NCBI RefSeq assembly: GCF_038592905.1
Contig: NZ_CP151943.1
Location: 3,050,501 to 3,114,500, forward strand
Direction: 5' to 3'
Length of the DNA stretch: 64,000 nucleotides
From: Neobacillus sp. FSL H8-0543
Lineage (GTDB): Bacteria; Bacillota; Bacilli; Bacillales; Cytobacillaceae
Each line of letters begins with the position of its first letter. Within the stretch, counting starts at the first letter, position 1. Below, piece by piece: positions 17,047 through 25,028 of this stretch. A model generated the notes under the pieces. That model saw only the letters and a list, made by a program, of their open reading frames with translations. It was not told the origin of the DNA and did no database searches. The position numbers were made by a program, and so were the translations under genes.

Positions 17047-17145
17047 ATGGTGACACCCAATGAAAACCAACTGTCCACTCCACACGGACAAATTCCTTGA
17101 TTTGTCCACGGACGGTGCCTGTCACCATGTTTGTTGTCACCATGT
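17047..17145. repeat. REP-like palindromic repeat
   Basis: Outer arms GGTGACACC ... GGTGCCTGTCACC enclose an inner hairpin GGACAAAT/ATTTGTCC, and a TGTCACCATGTTTG-like motif follows twice. Such GGTGCCTGTCACC palindromes look like dispersed intergenic repeats of Bacillaceae. It lies between the ends of two convergent genes. A related fragment lies at 4682-4694. Confidence 0.6.
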
Positions 17146-17148
17146 TTG

Positions 17149-17994
17149 CTAGTTGGTAAGGAATTTTTCGATGTTTTTTATTTGTCTTTTTGCGTCTTGT
17201 AAACCAAGTTCATATAAGTCTTGTAATTTGGTTTTGTTTTTTTCGACTCTGCCTACAGGCAAAGAGACACTGGGGCGTAGGACAAAAACATTCCCTTTTT
17301 CTTCTTCCTCTTTGATGTATGCTAGTGTTTCATTATAGTGTTCATGGCGACTAACTAAAAGATCATTAATTTTTGGATGTTGCTTGTATTTAAAGTAAGA
17401 AGAAAGCTTACTTGGACGTTTGTAATAACCTGCAGGCTTTGTTAGTATAATCACATTTTTTTGAAAGCCATCGTCTTGAGCCTTTCTAATTGGAATGGGG
17501 TCACTAATACCACCGTCCAACAGTAGACGATTGTCGTACGCAACACTAGGGGCAACAAAAGGCAAAGAACTAGAAGCACGAAGTAGCTTTAATAAATGCT
17601 CGCCGTGTTTGTCCTTATCGAAATAAACAGGTTTACCGGTTTCACAATCCGTTGTTCCTACAATTAATTGTTCAGGTACTTTTCTAAATGTCTCTAAGTC
17701 GAACGGAACAAGCTTATTTGGGATTTCATCAAAAATAAAGTCCATTCCAAACAGTTCCCGTTTCTTAATGAAATTTTGGTATGAAAGATAACGCCTATCT
17801 CCTGCAAAGCCGAGATTAACTTCCTTATTTCTTCCTGCTTGGCGAGACAGATAAGAACCCGCCATACATGCACCTGCTGACACGCCAATCACATAGGGGA
17901 AATACAAATCCTGCTCCATAAAATATTCTAGGACTCCCGCTGTGTATAATCCTCGCATTCCACCGCCTTCTAGTATAAGGCCTGAGTTTACCAT
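17149..17994 (-). CDS. Patatin-like phospholipase family protein
   Basis: 281-aa cytosolic serine acyl hydrolase. The glycine-rich oxyanion loop LILEGGGMRGLYTAG (residues 6-20), nucleophile elbow G-V-S39-A-G, and catalytic Asp in LLDGGISDPIP (near residue 170) form the usual Ser-Asp dyad. Length and motifs fit the YjjU/RssA-type bacterial patatins; the lipid substrate is unknown. Likely start ATG 17994. A 52-bp repeat array lies upstream. Confidence 0.9.
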   Translation of the reverse strand: MVNSGLILEGGGMRGLYTAGVLEYFMEQDLYFPYVIGVSAGACMAGSYLSRQAGRNKEVNLGFAGDRRYLSYQNFIKKRELFGMDFIFDEIPNKLVPFDLETFRKVPEQLIVGTTDCETGKPVYFDKDKHGEHLLKLLRASSSLPFVAPSVAYDNRLLLDGGISDPIPIRKAQDDGFQKNVIILTKPAGYYKRPSKLSSYFKYKQHPKINDLLVSRHEHYNETLAYIKEEEEKGNVFVLRPSVSLPVGRVEKNKTKLQDLYELGLQDAKRQIKNIEKFLTN

Positions 17995-18202
17995 AAAATA
18001 ATCCCTCTTTTATTTGAAATAGTGAATTCTATCATTATATCAAAACAGGAATAATCCCTCTAGAAACTTGGCTTTAGTCTTTTAATCGCTCCGCTAGCTT
18101 ATAAAAAAATGACGAACAGTTACAGCGTTCGCCAAAATGTTAAAGAACTTGGATATTTCAAGTGCCTTACAAATGCTAATTTTATGGTCGGTTAATATGG
18201 AG

Positions 18203-18514
18203 GATGAAGGACAAATCCGCTCAAGAACCTGGTCGAAATGTCCTTCATAAGGTTGATGAAGAACAAGTCCGCTCAAGAACCTGGTCGAAATGTCCTTCAT
18301 AAGATTGAAAAAGGACAAATCCGCTCAAGAACCTGGTCGAAATGTCCTTCATAAGGTTGATGAAGGACAAATCTGCTCAGGAACCCGGTCGAAATGTCTT
18401 TCATAAGGTTAATGAAGGACAAATCTGCTCAAGAACCTGGTCGAAATGTCCTTCATAAGGTTGATGAAGGACAAATCTGCTCAAGAACCCGGTCGAAATG
18501 TCTTTCATCTGCAA
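18203..18514. repeat. Tandem array of six 52-bp dyad-containing units
   Basis: Units start at 18203, 18255, 18307, 18359, 18411 and 18463: exact 52-bp period. The outer arms TGAAGGACA / TGTCCTTCA are the same as in the 11.6-kb array, but the centre is different (ATCCGCTCAAGAACCTGGTC), so each array appears homogenised within itself. It lies between fabF (minus strand) and the patatin gene and accounts for nearly all of the intergenic region. Confidence 0.95.
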
Positions 18515-18530
18515 GACTCATTTAAAGAAA

Positions 18531-19766
18531 TTAATATTTTTTAAAAATCAATGTAGCATTATGACCGCCAAAGCCTAATGAGTTGGTCAGAGCGACTTCT
18601 ACATTCGTTGTTTTAGCAACATTAGGGACATAATCTAAATCCAGCTCATCATCGGGCGTTTGATAATTAATCGTTGGCGGAATTATTCCATCCTTAATGG
18701 ATAAAAGTGAAAAAATAGCTTCGACCGCACCTGTGGCTCCAAGTAAATGCCCAGTCATCGATTTTGTGGAACTAACGGATAGTTTATAGGCGTGTTCTCC
18801 AAAGACTGCCTTTATAGCTTGTGTTTCGTATAAATCATTATAGGGGGTACTTGTTCCATGGGCATTAATGTAATCCACGCTTTCAGGAAGGAGGCCTGCA
18901 TCATTTAATGCTACTTTCATTGCCCGCTGAGCTCCCTCTCCTTGAGGTGCTGGGGTAGTAATATGGAATGCATCCCCAGTTGCCCCATACCCAACTAACT
19001 CGCCGTAGATTTTCGCACCTCGTGCAAGCGCATGTTCTAGCTCTTCTAAAATTAGAATCCCAGCTCCTTCGGCAATAACAAAGCCGTCCCGGTTTTTATC
19101 AAATGGACGACTGGCAGATGTCGGATCAGGGTTCGTAGAAAGTGCCGTCATATTGGTAAATCCGGATATGGTCATTTCTGTAATCGCTGCTTCTGTACCA
19201 CCAGCAATCATCATGTCTATATCACCATTCTGTACAACTCGAAAGGCATCGCCGATGGAATTTGCACCCGATGCACAGGCGGTAACCGAGCAATTATTGA
19301 TTCCTTTTGCACCTAATTCGATCGATACACGTCCAGCTGCCATGTCCGGGATGAACATCGGAATGGTAAATGGATTAACTCTTCGCGGGCCTTTGTCTAA
19401 GAATCTTTTATGCTGATCCTCAAATTCGCCTAACCCGCCAATACCTGAACCAATCCAGACACCAATCCGTTCAGGATCCACGTTTGATCCTATTTCAACA
19501 CCTGCATCTTGAATGGCCATTTTACTTGCGGCAACAGCATATTGAGTGAAAACTCCCATCCTTCTTGCTTCTTTGATATCCATAAATTCATCTGGTGAAA
19601 AGTTCTTCACCTCGCCGGCTACCTTAACTATATAATTTTCAGTATTAAACTTTGTTATTGGCGCAATTCCCGAATGGCCATTTTTAATCTTTTCCCATGT
19701 AGAGAAAGCATCATTCCCTAAAGGTGTAACTGCCCCAATCCCAGTAACAACAACTCGTTTTTTCAT
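18531..19766 (-). CDS. fabF: 3-oxoacyl-[acyl-carrier-protein] synthase II
   Basis: 411 aa, the usual FabF length. Condenses malonyl-ACP with acyl-ACP in fatty-acid elongation. The catalytic triad is visible: Cys in [11 protein letters not shown] (near residue 163), His in [11 protein letters not shown], and His in [16 protein letters not shown]-terminal [18 protein letters not shown] is standard. There is no adjacent fabH, so this is either the sole copy outside the Bacillus fabHA-fabF arrangement or an additional copy. Confidence 0.95.
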   Translation of the reverse strand: MKKRVVVTGIGAVTPLGNDAFSTWEKIKNGHSGIAPITKFNTENYIVKVAGEVKNFSPDEFMDIKEARRMGVFTQYAVAASKMAIQDAGVEIGSNVDPERIGVWIGSGIGGLGEFEDQHKRFLDKGPRRVNPFTIPMFIPDMAAGRVSIELGAKGINNCSVTACASGANSIGDAFRVVQNGDIDMMIAGGTEAAITEMTISGFTNMTALSTNPDPTSASRPFDKNRDGFVIAEGAGILILEELEHALARGAKIYGELVGYGATGDAFHITTPAPQGEGAQRAMKVALNDAGLLPESVDYINAHGTSTPYNDLYETQAIKAVFGEHAYKLSVSSTKSMTGHLLGATGAVEAIFSLLSIKDGIIPPTINYQTPDDELDLDYVPNVAKTTNVEVALTNSLGFGGHNATLIFKKY

Positions 19767-20020
19767 TGAATTCTCCCTAAATGTGTATTTTTTTAAGACT
19801 AGATACTATTATCTACTATTAGAATAATTGTAACATCTTTCTAAGTAAAGCATTCATTAAAATTTATTAATACGAATTGGAAAATTATTCATACTAGGTA
19901 TTATAGGCGATGTTTTAGTGGGAAATCCAGTTCTTAATCTGGTCCTACACAGGAAAATGATAGTCGGGGAGATATTAAAAATAGTAGGAAACCTGGGAAG
20001 TACGATGGGGAAAGCTTTGA
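19767..20020. other. Intergenic region upstream of fabF
   Basis: Contains the fabF leader (GGGAGAATTC ribosome binding site) and presumably its promoter. A 142-codon plus-strand open frame starting at 19918 has no credible start signal and runs through the terminator, small gene and riboswitch on the other strand, so I do not call it. Confidence 0.5.
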
Positions 20021-20065
20021 AAAAAGCAAAGAACCCTAAGCTCTTGACTGCGAAGTTTAGGGTTG
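20021..20065 (-). terminator. Terminator of the 39-aa gene
   Basis: AACCCTAA / TTTAGGGTT stem; on the minus strand it is followed by CTTTGCTTTTTT. Confidence 0.75.
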
Positions 20066-20078
20066 TGTTGGAATGCCT

Positions 20079-20198
20079 TCATTCCTTGCTTATAGATAGT
20101 TCAATGTGTCGATCAGCATCTTTTGCGGCCATCATTAAACTCATAATGAACAACATCACAAAAGACCCCACTACAACACCTGCTGCAAAAATTAACAT
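20079..20198 (-). CDS. 39-aa single-span membrane protein under a c-di-GMP riboswitch
   Basis: ATG 20198 with GGAGGG 7 nt upstream; stop at 20079. The product is a hydrophobic helix (residues 2-24, with a G-x6-G pattern in AAGVVVGSF) followed by a charged C-terminal tail (KDADRHIELSISKE). It is preceded by a GEMM-I riboswitch and a consensus SigD promoter and followed by its own terminator, so this is a dedicated transcription unit of the flagellar regulon. No homologue recognised; a role in motility or its inhibition is a guess from position next to motB. Confidence 0.7.
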   Translation of the reverse strand: MLIFAAGVVVGSFVMLFIMSLMMAAKDADRHIELSISKE

Positions 20199-20237
20199 TT
20201 TATACCCTCCGTTTTGCTTAAAGTTCGTAGGAAGGAT

Positions 20238-20325
20238 TAACTATTCGGTAACTGGCTGGCATAGTTTTCACCTTAGCCCCTTTAGTTTTGCGCCATCACC
20301 TTTCGGTCACTTTGCCCTTACGTAC
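20238..20325 (-). ncRNA. c-di-GMP-I (GEMM-I) riboswitch
   Basis: On the minus strand: GGGCAAA, a GNRA-capped hairpin (GTGACC-GAAA-GGTGAT), GGCGCAAAACTAAAGGGGCT, then ATGCCAGCCAGTTACCGA. These are the conserved GEMM-I blocks in order. It closely matches the second copy at 39.2 kb, the last block being identical. The one clear deviation is GCAAAACTA instead of GCAAAGCTA. It ends 40 nt before the ATG of the 39-aa gene with no terminator between, hinting at translational control. Confidence 0.85.
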
Positions 20326-20370
20326 GAGTTAGAGAATGTTTATTAGCAATATTTTCACTGTTGCAGTATT

Positions 20371-20398
20371 GTATCGGCACCAGATGATGGAAAGTTTA
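20371..20398 (-). promoter_or_regulatory. SigD-type flagellar promoter
   Basis: Minus strand TAAA (20395-20398), 16-bp spacer, GCCGATAC (20371-20378): one mismatch to the B. subtilis SigD consensus TAAA-N15-GCCGATAT. It lies just past the motB stop and about 45 nt before the riboswitch. Confidence 0.85.
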
Positions 20399-20415
20399 GT
20401 CTAATTTTAAACTTA

Positions 20416-21153
20416 TTATTTTTCACGCAAAATAATAATATTCACTCGACGATTTGCTTGTCGGTGCTCATATGAATCATTAGGATAAAGTGGTTGATAT
20501 TCGCCATATCCCGAAAATTGCATCCTGTTGGCATCAATCTGTTGTGATTCAAAGTATTTAAGTACGCTAATGGCTCGTGCTGCAGACAGTTCCCAGTTGG
20601 AGGCATAGATTAAATTATAAGCGGGAACATTGTCGGTGTGACCCTCGATGCTGATTGGATTAGAAACGGTGTTAATCAATCCAATGAGTCCGTTTAAAGT
20701 TTGATAGGAACCACCTTTTAACTTCGCTTCTCCGGAATCAAATAAAATCAAATCTTTTAACGACACTTCAATCCCTCTTTCCGTTGTTTTTAGAGAGACC
20801 ATATCTTGAAGGGAGTTGTCGTTTATAAAACTTTCAAGCTGTTGTTTTAGCACATCAAGTTCTTCGTCATTCGTTTTTTCATCTGTCTCCTCTTCCAGTA
20901 ATCCCTGGTTTTCCTCTGGTATAGGTAGGGTCGGAGAAAGGCCAGCCTGTTGGCTTTCTATTTTTGTCCCGGTTAGTTCCGATTTAAAGACTTCCATAAG
21001 TGAATTATATTTTTCCTTGTCTACAATACTGGATGCATAGAGGACAATGAACAAAGCAAGTAATAACGTCAAAAGATCGGCATAGGGAATCAGCCAGGAT
21101 TCATCGATATGTTCTTCGATGTCATTGCCAATTGCTCTTTTCCGTTTCCTCAT
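20416..21153 (-). CDS. motB: Flagellar stator protein MotB
   Basis: 245 aa. The cytoplasmic basic N-terminus is followed by one membrane helix with the ion-conducting aspartate (D26 in PYADLLTLLLALF), a plug/linker region, and an OmpA-like peptidoglycan-binding domain with the EGHTDNVP motif and RANRRVNIIIL near the end. It anchors the stator to the wall and conducts ions with MotA. Overlaps motA by 4 bp, so the two are translationally coupled. Whether H+ or Na+ is used cannot be read securely. Confidence 0.95.
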   Translation of the reverse strand: MRKRKRAIGNDIEEHIDESWLIPYADLLTLLLALFIVLYASSIVDKEKYNSLMEVFKSELTGTKIESQQAGLSPTLPIPEENQGLLEEETDEKTNDEELDVLKQQLESFINDNSLQDMVSLKTTERGIEVSLKDLILFDSGEAKLKGGSYQTLNGLIGLINTVSNPISIEGHTDNVPAYNLIYASNWELSAARAISVLKYFESQQIDANRMQFSGYGEYQPLYPNDSYEHRQANRRVNIIILREK

Positions 21154-21953
21154 GCGGATTTCGCCTCCAGAACCTCTTCACTTTCCACTTTTTCGTAGTA
21201 TGCCTCACGTTCAGACGGAGGAATATGAACGGTCAACTTTTTCTCTAATGCACTTGGCATAACTCCTTGATAGATTGATAGCAGACCTTCAATGATAAGC
21301 TGCTTTAATTCTTGTTCTTGTAGGGAGAGCCGCTTTAATTTATTGGCTAATGGATGCCAGAGCACATAACCAGAAAAAATCCCAAGAAGGGTAGCAATGA
21401 AAGCAGCGGCAATCGAGTGACCGATTTTATCAATTTCTGATAAGGAGCCGAGTGCAGCGATCAGGCCAACAACCGCTCCGAGTACCCCAAGGGTAGGAGC
21501 GTAGGTCCCAGCTTGCGTGAAAATCAGGGCACCTGTTCGATGCCGTTTTCCGATCGCCTCTACCTCATCGAATAATACTTCTTCAATGAATTCCGCATCA
21601 TAGCCATCAATGATCATTTCAAGCCCCTTTTTAAAAAAGGGATCCTCTGTTGATTCAGAGATTTCCTCTAAAGCAAGAAAGCCTTCTTTTTTTGCAATTT
21701 CTGCACAGGCTACTAATCTTGCAATCTGTTGTGCTTTCGAAGGGAGCTTCGGTTCAAACAGAGCAATTTTCAACAATTTTGGAAACTTTTTTAATTCGCG
21801 AAATGGAAAGGCAATAAACAGAGCTGCCGCTGTTCCGCCAAAAATAATCAGGTATGCTGCGGGATTATTCAAGGATGCGAGGGGTGCTCCCTTTAAAATC
21901 ATCCCTAACCCAATTGCTATCAGTGCCAATAAAATACCAAAAATACTAGACAT
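21150..21953 (-). CDS. motA: Flagellar stator protein MotA
   Basis: 267 aa, four membrane helices, with the conserved loop around residue 90 (RLVACAEIAKKEGFLALEE) that contacts FliG, and PTLGVLGAVVGLIAALG for TM3. ATG 21953 follows AAAGGAGAAAATC. Divergent from the yaaR-flhO-flhP unit; the 120-bp gap between them must hold both promoters. Confidence 0.95.
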   Translation of the reverse strand: MSSIFGILLALIAIGLGMILKGAPLASLNNPAAYLIIFGGTAAALFIAFPFRELKKFPKLLKIALFEPKLPSKAQQIARLVACAEIAKKEGFLALEEISESTEDPFFKKGLEMIIDGYDAEFIEEVLFDEVEAIGKRHRTGALIFTQAGTYAPTLGVLGAVVGLIAALGSLSEIDKIGHSIAAAFIATLLGIFSGYVLWHPLANKLKRLSLQEQELKQLIIEGLLSIYQGVMPSALEKKLTVHIPPSEREAYYEKVESEEVLEAKSA

Positions 21954-22076
21954 GATTTTCTCCTTTGGTTTATCTTTAATTTAGTTTTAATAATTAGCAT
22001 TGTACGTGAATCGGTAAATTTCGACAATTATCTTTTTTAAAAAAGTATGTTAACAATCTATGAAAGGGGGATCCGA

Positions 22077-22514
22077 TTGAAGATCCAACAGAGCCATGGC
22101 ATCAGCCAGGAGCGCTTTGTTCCTGTGCGGGAGAAAGGAAAAGAGTCTCCAGCTTTTCAACAAATTTTTCAGGAGACGCAATTTGATTTAACACAGGATC
22201 GCTTGCAATCGCTTCTCAAAGTGCTGGACCAAAATGGAAACCGTTTAAGCACGTCGAAATCTGTAAGGGATTTACTGGCTTACAAACAAAGCATTCAGGA
22301 CTTTTTAAAAGAAGTGGTTCAAAATGGATACTCTTTAGAAGAGTATCGGAGTTTTCATCCCAATGGACGAGACAAACGGCTAAAAATAATTAAACAAATT
22401 GATCAACAGCTGATCCAGCTTTCGGAGCAGATAATCGAAAAACAAGCCGCATCTGTTGATTTATTGAAGACAATCGGTGAAATCAAAGGGCTTTTGGTAA
22501 ATTTATACACATAA
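22077..22514 (+). CDS. YaaR-family (DUF327) protein
   Basis: 145 aa, soluble, helical. The conserved DUF327 stretches are clear: RDLLAYKQSIQDFLKEVV, the RDKRLKIIKQIDQQL segment, and the C-terminal IGEIKGLLVNLYT. TTG 22077 with AAAGGGGG at the right distance gives the family's usual length of about 146 aa. In B. subtilis yaaR lies near holB, away from motility genes. Here it heads a flagellar gene group, 13 bp before flhO, so a motility-linked paralogue is likely. Confidence 0.8.
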   Translation: MKIQQSHGISQERFVPVREKGKESPAFQQIFQETQFDLTQDRLQSLLKVLDQNGNRLSTSKSVRDLLAYKQSIQDFLKEVVQNGYSLEEYRSFHPNGRDKRLKIIKQIDQQLIQLSEQIIEKQAASVDLLKTIGEIKGLLVNLYT

Positions 22515-22527
22515 GGAGGGCATGACA

Positions 22528-23370
22528 ATGCTTCGAGGAATTGATACGGCTGCATCTGGAATGATTGCTTTACAGAGAAAGCAAAATGCATTGACAAATA
22601 ATTTGGCGAACGTCGAAACCCCTGGCTTTAAACAGGACTCAAGTCCGTTACGATCCTTTCCAGAAATGCTGATAGAACGGATTACAAACGCCGAGAATTC
22701 AGGGTCACCAACTAAAATTGGGATATTATCTATGGGTGTGTATAATCAAGAAACAATCCCCCTCTTTTCGCAGGGAAGTTTACAGAGCACGAATAACCCC
22801 TTTGATGTGGCTATTAACGACCAGGCCCTTGCTCCGGTTTTAGCAAATGGCCAAGCGATTCAACCATCGGCGTTCTTTGCGGTGCAAACAGCAGATGGTA
22901 GTTTACAATTAACAAGAAATGGCCAGTTTTCTGTTAATGAAAACGGTCAGCTGACGACTTCCTCAGGAGATTTGGTGTTAGGGAAGGATGGCAATCCGAT
23001 AGCGGATCAGGAGCTTTCTTCAGGAGATGTTTCAATCCAATCCAATGGGGACATCATCGTTTTTCCAGGTGATCCAGCACGAGCAAGAACGATTGGCTCG
23101 CTAGGCATAATGGTGGTTAACAATCCGAATGAATTAATCAAGAAGGACAATGGCTTGTTTGAGCTAAACGGAGCAGATGCTTCGATGCTTGCCCAAACAC
23201 TTCCGACAGGTTTACAGCTGCACCATAAAATGGTGGAGCAATCAAACGTCGATACACAGAGTACCATTACTGAAATGATGGCAAATATTCGCTTGTATGA
23301 GGCGAATCAAAAAGTACTTCAGGCATATGACAAAACACTTGAACAACTAAATACGATTGGAAGGGTATAA
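22528..23370 (+). CDS. flhO: Flagellar basal-body rod protein, FlhO/FlgF type
   Basis: 280 aa, axial protein of the distal/proximal rod exported through the flagellar type III apparatus. N-terminal MLRGIDTAASGMIALQRKQ and NNLANVETPGFK are the flagellar rod signature; the C-terminal EMMANIRLYEANQKVLQ helix pairs with it. ATG 22528 is 8 nt after AGGAGG; the ATG at 22522 is too close. Followed after 5 bp by its paralogue, as in the B. subtilis flhO-flhP pair. Confidence 0.85.
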   Translation: MLRGIDTAASGMIALQRKQNALTNNLANVETPGFKQDSSPLRSFPEMLIERITNAENSGSPTKIGILSMGVYNQETIPLFSQGSLQSTNNPFDVAINDQALAPVLANGQAIQPSAFFAVQTADGSLQLTRNGQFSVNENGQLTTSSGDLVLGKDGNPIADQELSSGDVSIQSNGDIIVFPGDPARARTIGSLGIMVVNNPNELIKKDNGLFELNGADASMLAQTLPTGLQLHHKMVEQSNVDTQSTITEMMANIRLYEANQKVLQAYDKTLEQLNTIGRV

Positions 23371-23375
23371 ACACT

Positions 23376-24152
23376 ATGAATACATCTTTATTGATCGCTT
23401 CGTCAGGGGTTCGTGCCTATCAAGGCAAACTTGATACCATTGCCAATAACATTTCAAATGTGGAAACTACCGGTTTTAAGCGTAGAGCGGCGGTATTTTC
23501 TGAAAATCTAACCGTATCGATTCAAAACCAAACGGATCAGCAAAAAGAGGTAGGGCGTTTGACTCCAGCAGGCATTCGGACAACCTTTGGATCACGGATA
23601 GCGGCAACAGCACTCGATTTGACCCAAGGTGTACCAAAGCAAACAGAGCAGCCTTTTGATTTCATGGTCGAAGGAAACGGATATTTTCAAGTGAGACGTA
23701 CAACCGGGACGATAACGGAAATTCTCTACACGAGAGGTGGCGCCTTTTTGCAAACCCCAGTCGGTGACGGACGTTTTCAACTCGTCAATGCACAGGGGGA
23801 TGTGTTGCTCGATCAAAATGGAAATCCAATTGAAATGAGCAAAGACCAAGAATTTGTCGTCGCGAGTGATGGAACAATTGCCGGGACCAATCAAAGAATT
23901 GGAATGGTTGACTTTAGCAATCCACAGCTACTTAAGGGGGATGGCGGTGTCTACCGCTTAACCGGTGGAGATGTTAATCTAATAACCACGGATTATCAAA
24001 TTCGACAAGGGTTTTTAGAAGCATCTAACGTTGACTTAAATCAAGAAATGACAGAAATGATCAAAGCCCAAAGAGGCTACCAAGCGAACGCCCGTGCACT
24101 AAGCTACGCGGATCAGATGATGGGAGTCGCCAACGGAATTATGAGATCGTAA
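23376..24152 (+). CDS. flhP: Flagellar rod protein, FlhP/FlgG type
   Basis: 258 aa. N-terminal rod signature IANNISNVETTGFKRR and C-terminal NQEMTEMIKAQRGYQANARAL are typical of FlgG-like rod proteins. It is secreted through the flagellar export gate and builds the distal rod. Second gene of the flhO-flhP pair; a terminator follows. Confidence 0.85.
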   Translation: MNTSLLIASSGVRAYQGKLDTIANNISNVETTGFKRRAAVFSENLTVSIQNQTDQQKEVGRLTPAGIRTTFGSRIAATALDLTQGVPKQTEQPFDFMVEGNGYFQVRRTTGTITEILYTRGGAFLQTPVGDGRFQLVNAQGDVLLDQNGNPIEMSKDQEFVVASDGTIAGTNQRIGMVDFSNPQLLKGDGGVYRLTGGDVNLITTDYQIRQGFLEASNVDLNQEMTEMIKAQRGYQANARALSYADQMMGVANGIMRS

Positions 24153-24162
24153 CTTTTTGGGA

Positions 24163-24203
24163 GCGGTAACTGCATGTTTTAGGTGCAGGCCGTTTTTTTT
24201 TTT
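24163..24203 (+). terminator. Terminator of the flhO-flhP unit
   Basis: Imperfect stem CGGTAACTGCA / TGCAGGCCG followed by a run of T's. Confidence 0.65.
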
Positions 24204-24223
24204 GAAAAAAAGAAAATAACCCC

Positions 24224-24251
24224 TAAACTATAAATGTTCAACTGCCGATAC
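24224..24251 (+). promoter_or_regulatory. SigD-type promoter of flgM
   Basis: TAAA (24224-24227), 16-bp spacer, GCCGATAC (24244-24251), within 40 bp upstream of the flgM ribosome binding site. Matches the SigD consensus except the last base of the -10. Confidence 0.9.
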
Positions 24252-24286
24252 AAAGAGTAAGGATAGAGCTTAAAGGAGCGGACTTT

Positions 24287-24553
24287 ATGAAAATTAATCC
24301 AATCAATCGATTAGATGCCTATCAGGCATATCAAAAAAATAACCAACTGAATCGCACAGAAGAAAATAAAAAGGTTCAAGCCGACAAAGTAGAACTGTCG
24401 AGTGAAGCTCAACTACAAATACAAAAAGAAAAAGACGCAAAAATAGAGCAATTAAAAAATCAAATTGCCAATGGAACGTACAAGGTTGATAGTGAAAAGC
24501 TAGCGGATAAATTACTTTCTGCTTGGAAGTCGGGTGCAAAGATCGATGAATAA
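24287..24553 (+). CDS. flgM: Anti-sigma factor FlgM
   Basis: 88 aa, charged and probably largely disordered. It holds the flagellar sigma factor inactive until hook completion. N-terminal MKINPINRL and the C-terminal sigma-binding helices (VELSSEAQLQIQK, and the IANGTYKVDSEKLADKLLS segment) fit the family. AAAGGAG precedes ATG 24287. Transcribed from the SigD promoter just upstream, giving negative feedback on SigD. Confidence 0.9.
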   Translation: MKINPINRLDAYQAYQKNNQLNRTEENKKVQADKVELSSEAQLQIQKEKDAKIEQLKNQIANGTYKVDSEKLADKLLSAWKSGAKIDE

Positions 24554-25016
24554 CCTCACAGAAGTACTGCAGATGTTAACAGACCTGCATATCACATTAT
24601 TGGAAACCTCTAAGAAGAAACAGGAAATCTTAATATCTGCTGAAATCAATCCGCTACTTGCTGTGATGGCGGATGAATCAAAGCTCATCAAGAAAATCAA
24701 AGAAGCTGATGAGTTGAGAATGGAAGTGCTTGAGCATGAGAATACGTATCTTCCCCTTTCAAAACTAATTGAACAGCAGCCTGACAAAGATATCCAAGCT
24801 GAGTGGACGGCGAAAATGCTGTTGCTGGAGCGCTTGTTTCAGGAAATCGAAAAAGTAAATCACCTTAATCAGCAATTACTTCAGCAATCGTTAACCTATA
24901 CACAGTTCATGATCGAGAAAATGATTCCGCAATCAGAGGGTTCAGGTCTTTATAGCGCAGAAGCTGCTTCCCAAGATTCAAGAGAATACGCTCGTCTATT
25001 TGATATAAAAGCATAG
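24546..25016 (+). CDS. flgN: Flagellar export chaperone FlgN-like
   Basis: 156 aa, helical, for FlgK/FlgL export. The ATG at 24546 overlaps the flgM stop (ATGAATAA), implying coupled translation. LLERLFQEIEKVNHLNQQLLQQSLTYTQFMIEKM is the long C-terminal helix seen in FlgN proteins. Assignment rests on helical composition and the conserved flgM-flgN-flgK-flgL order. Confidence 0.85.
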   Translation: MNNLTEVLQMLTDLHITLLETSKKKQEILISAEINPLLAVMADESKLIKKIKEADELRMEVLEHENTYLPLSKLIEQQPDKDIQAEWTAKMLLLERLFQEIEKVNHLNQQLLQQSLTYTQFMIEKMIPQSEGSGLYSAEAASQDSREYARLFDIKA

Positions 25017-25028
25017 GGGAGAAAAAAG

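Noticed and set aside
18094..18318. 74-codon minus-strand open frame
   Set aside because: It lies inside the 52-bp repeat array and has no ribosome binding site; the open frame is a by-product of the repeat.
19918..20346. 142-codon plus-strand open frame
   Set aside because: It crosses a terminator, a riboswitch and a small gene on the other strand and has no start signal or recognisable composition.
21954..22046. SigD promoter between motA and the yaaR-like gene
   Set aside because: A GTCGAAAT sequence is present on the minus strand but no -35 lies at the 16-bp spacing; only a weak sigma-A-like TTGTTA...GATAAT is seen for motA.
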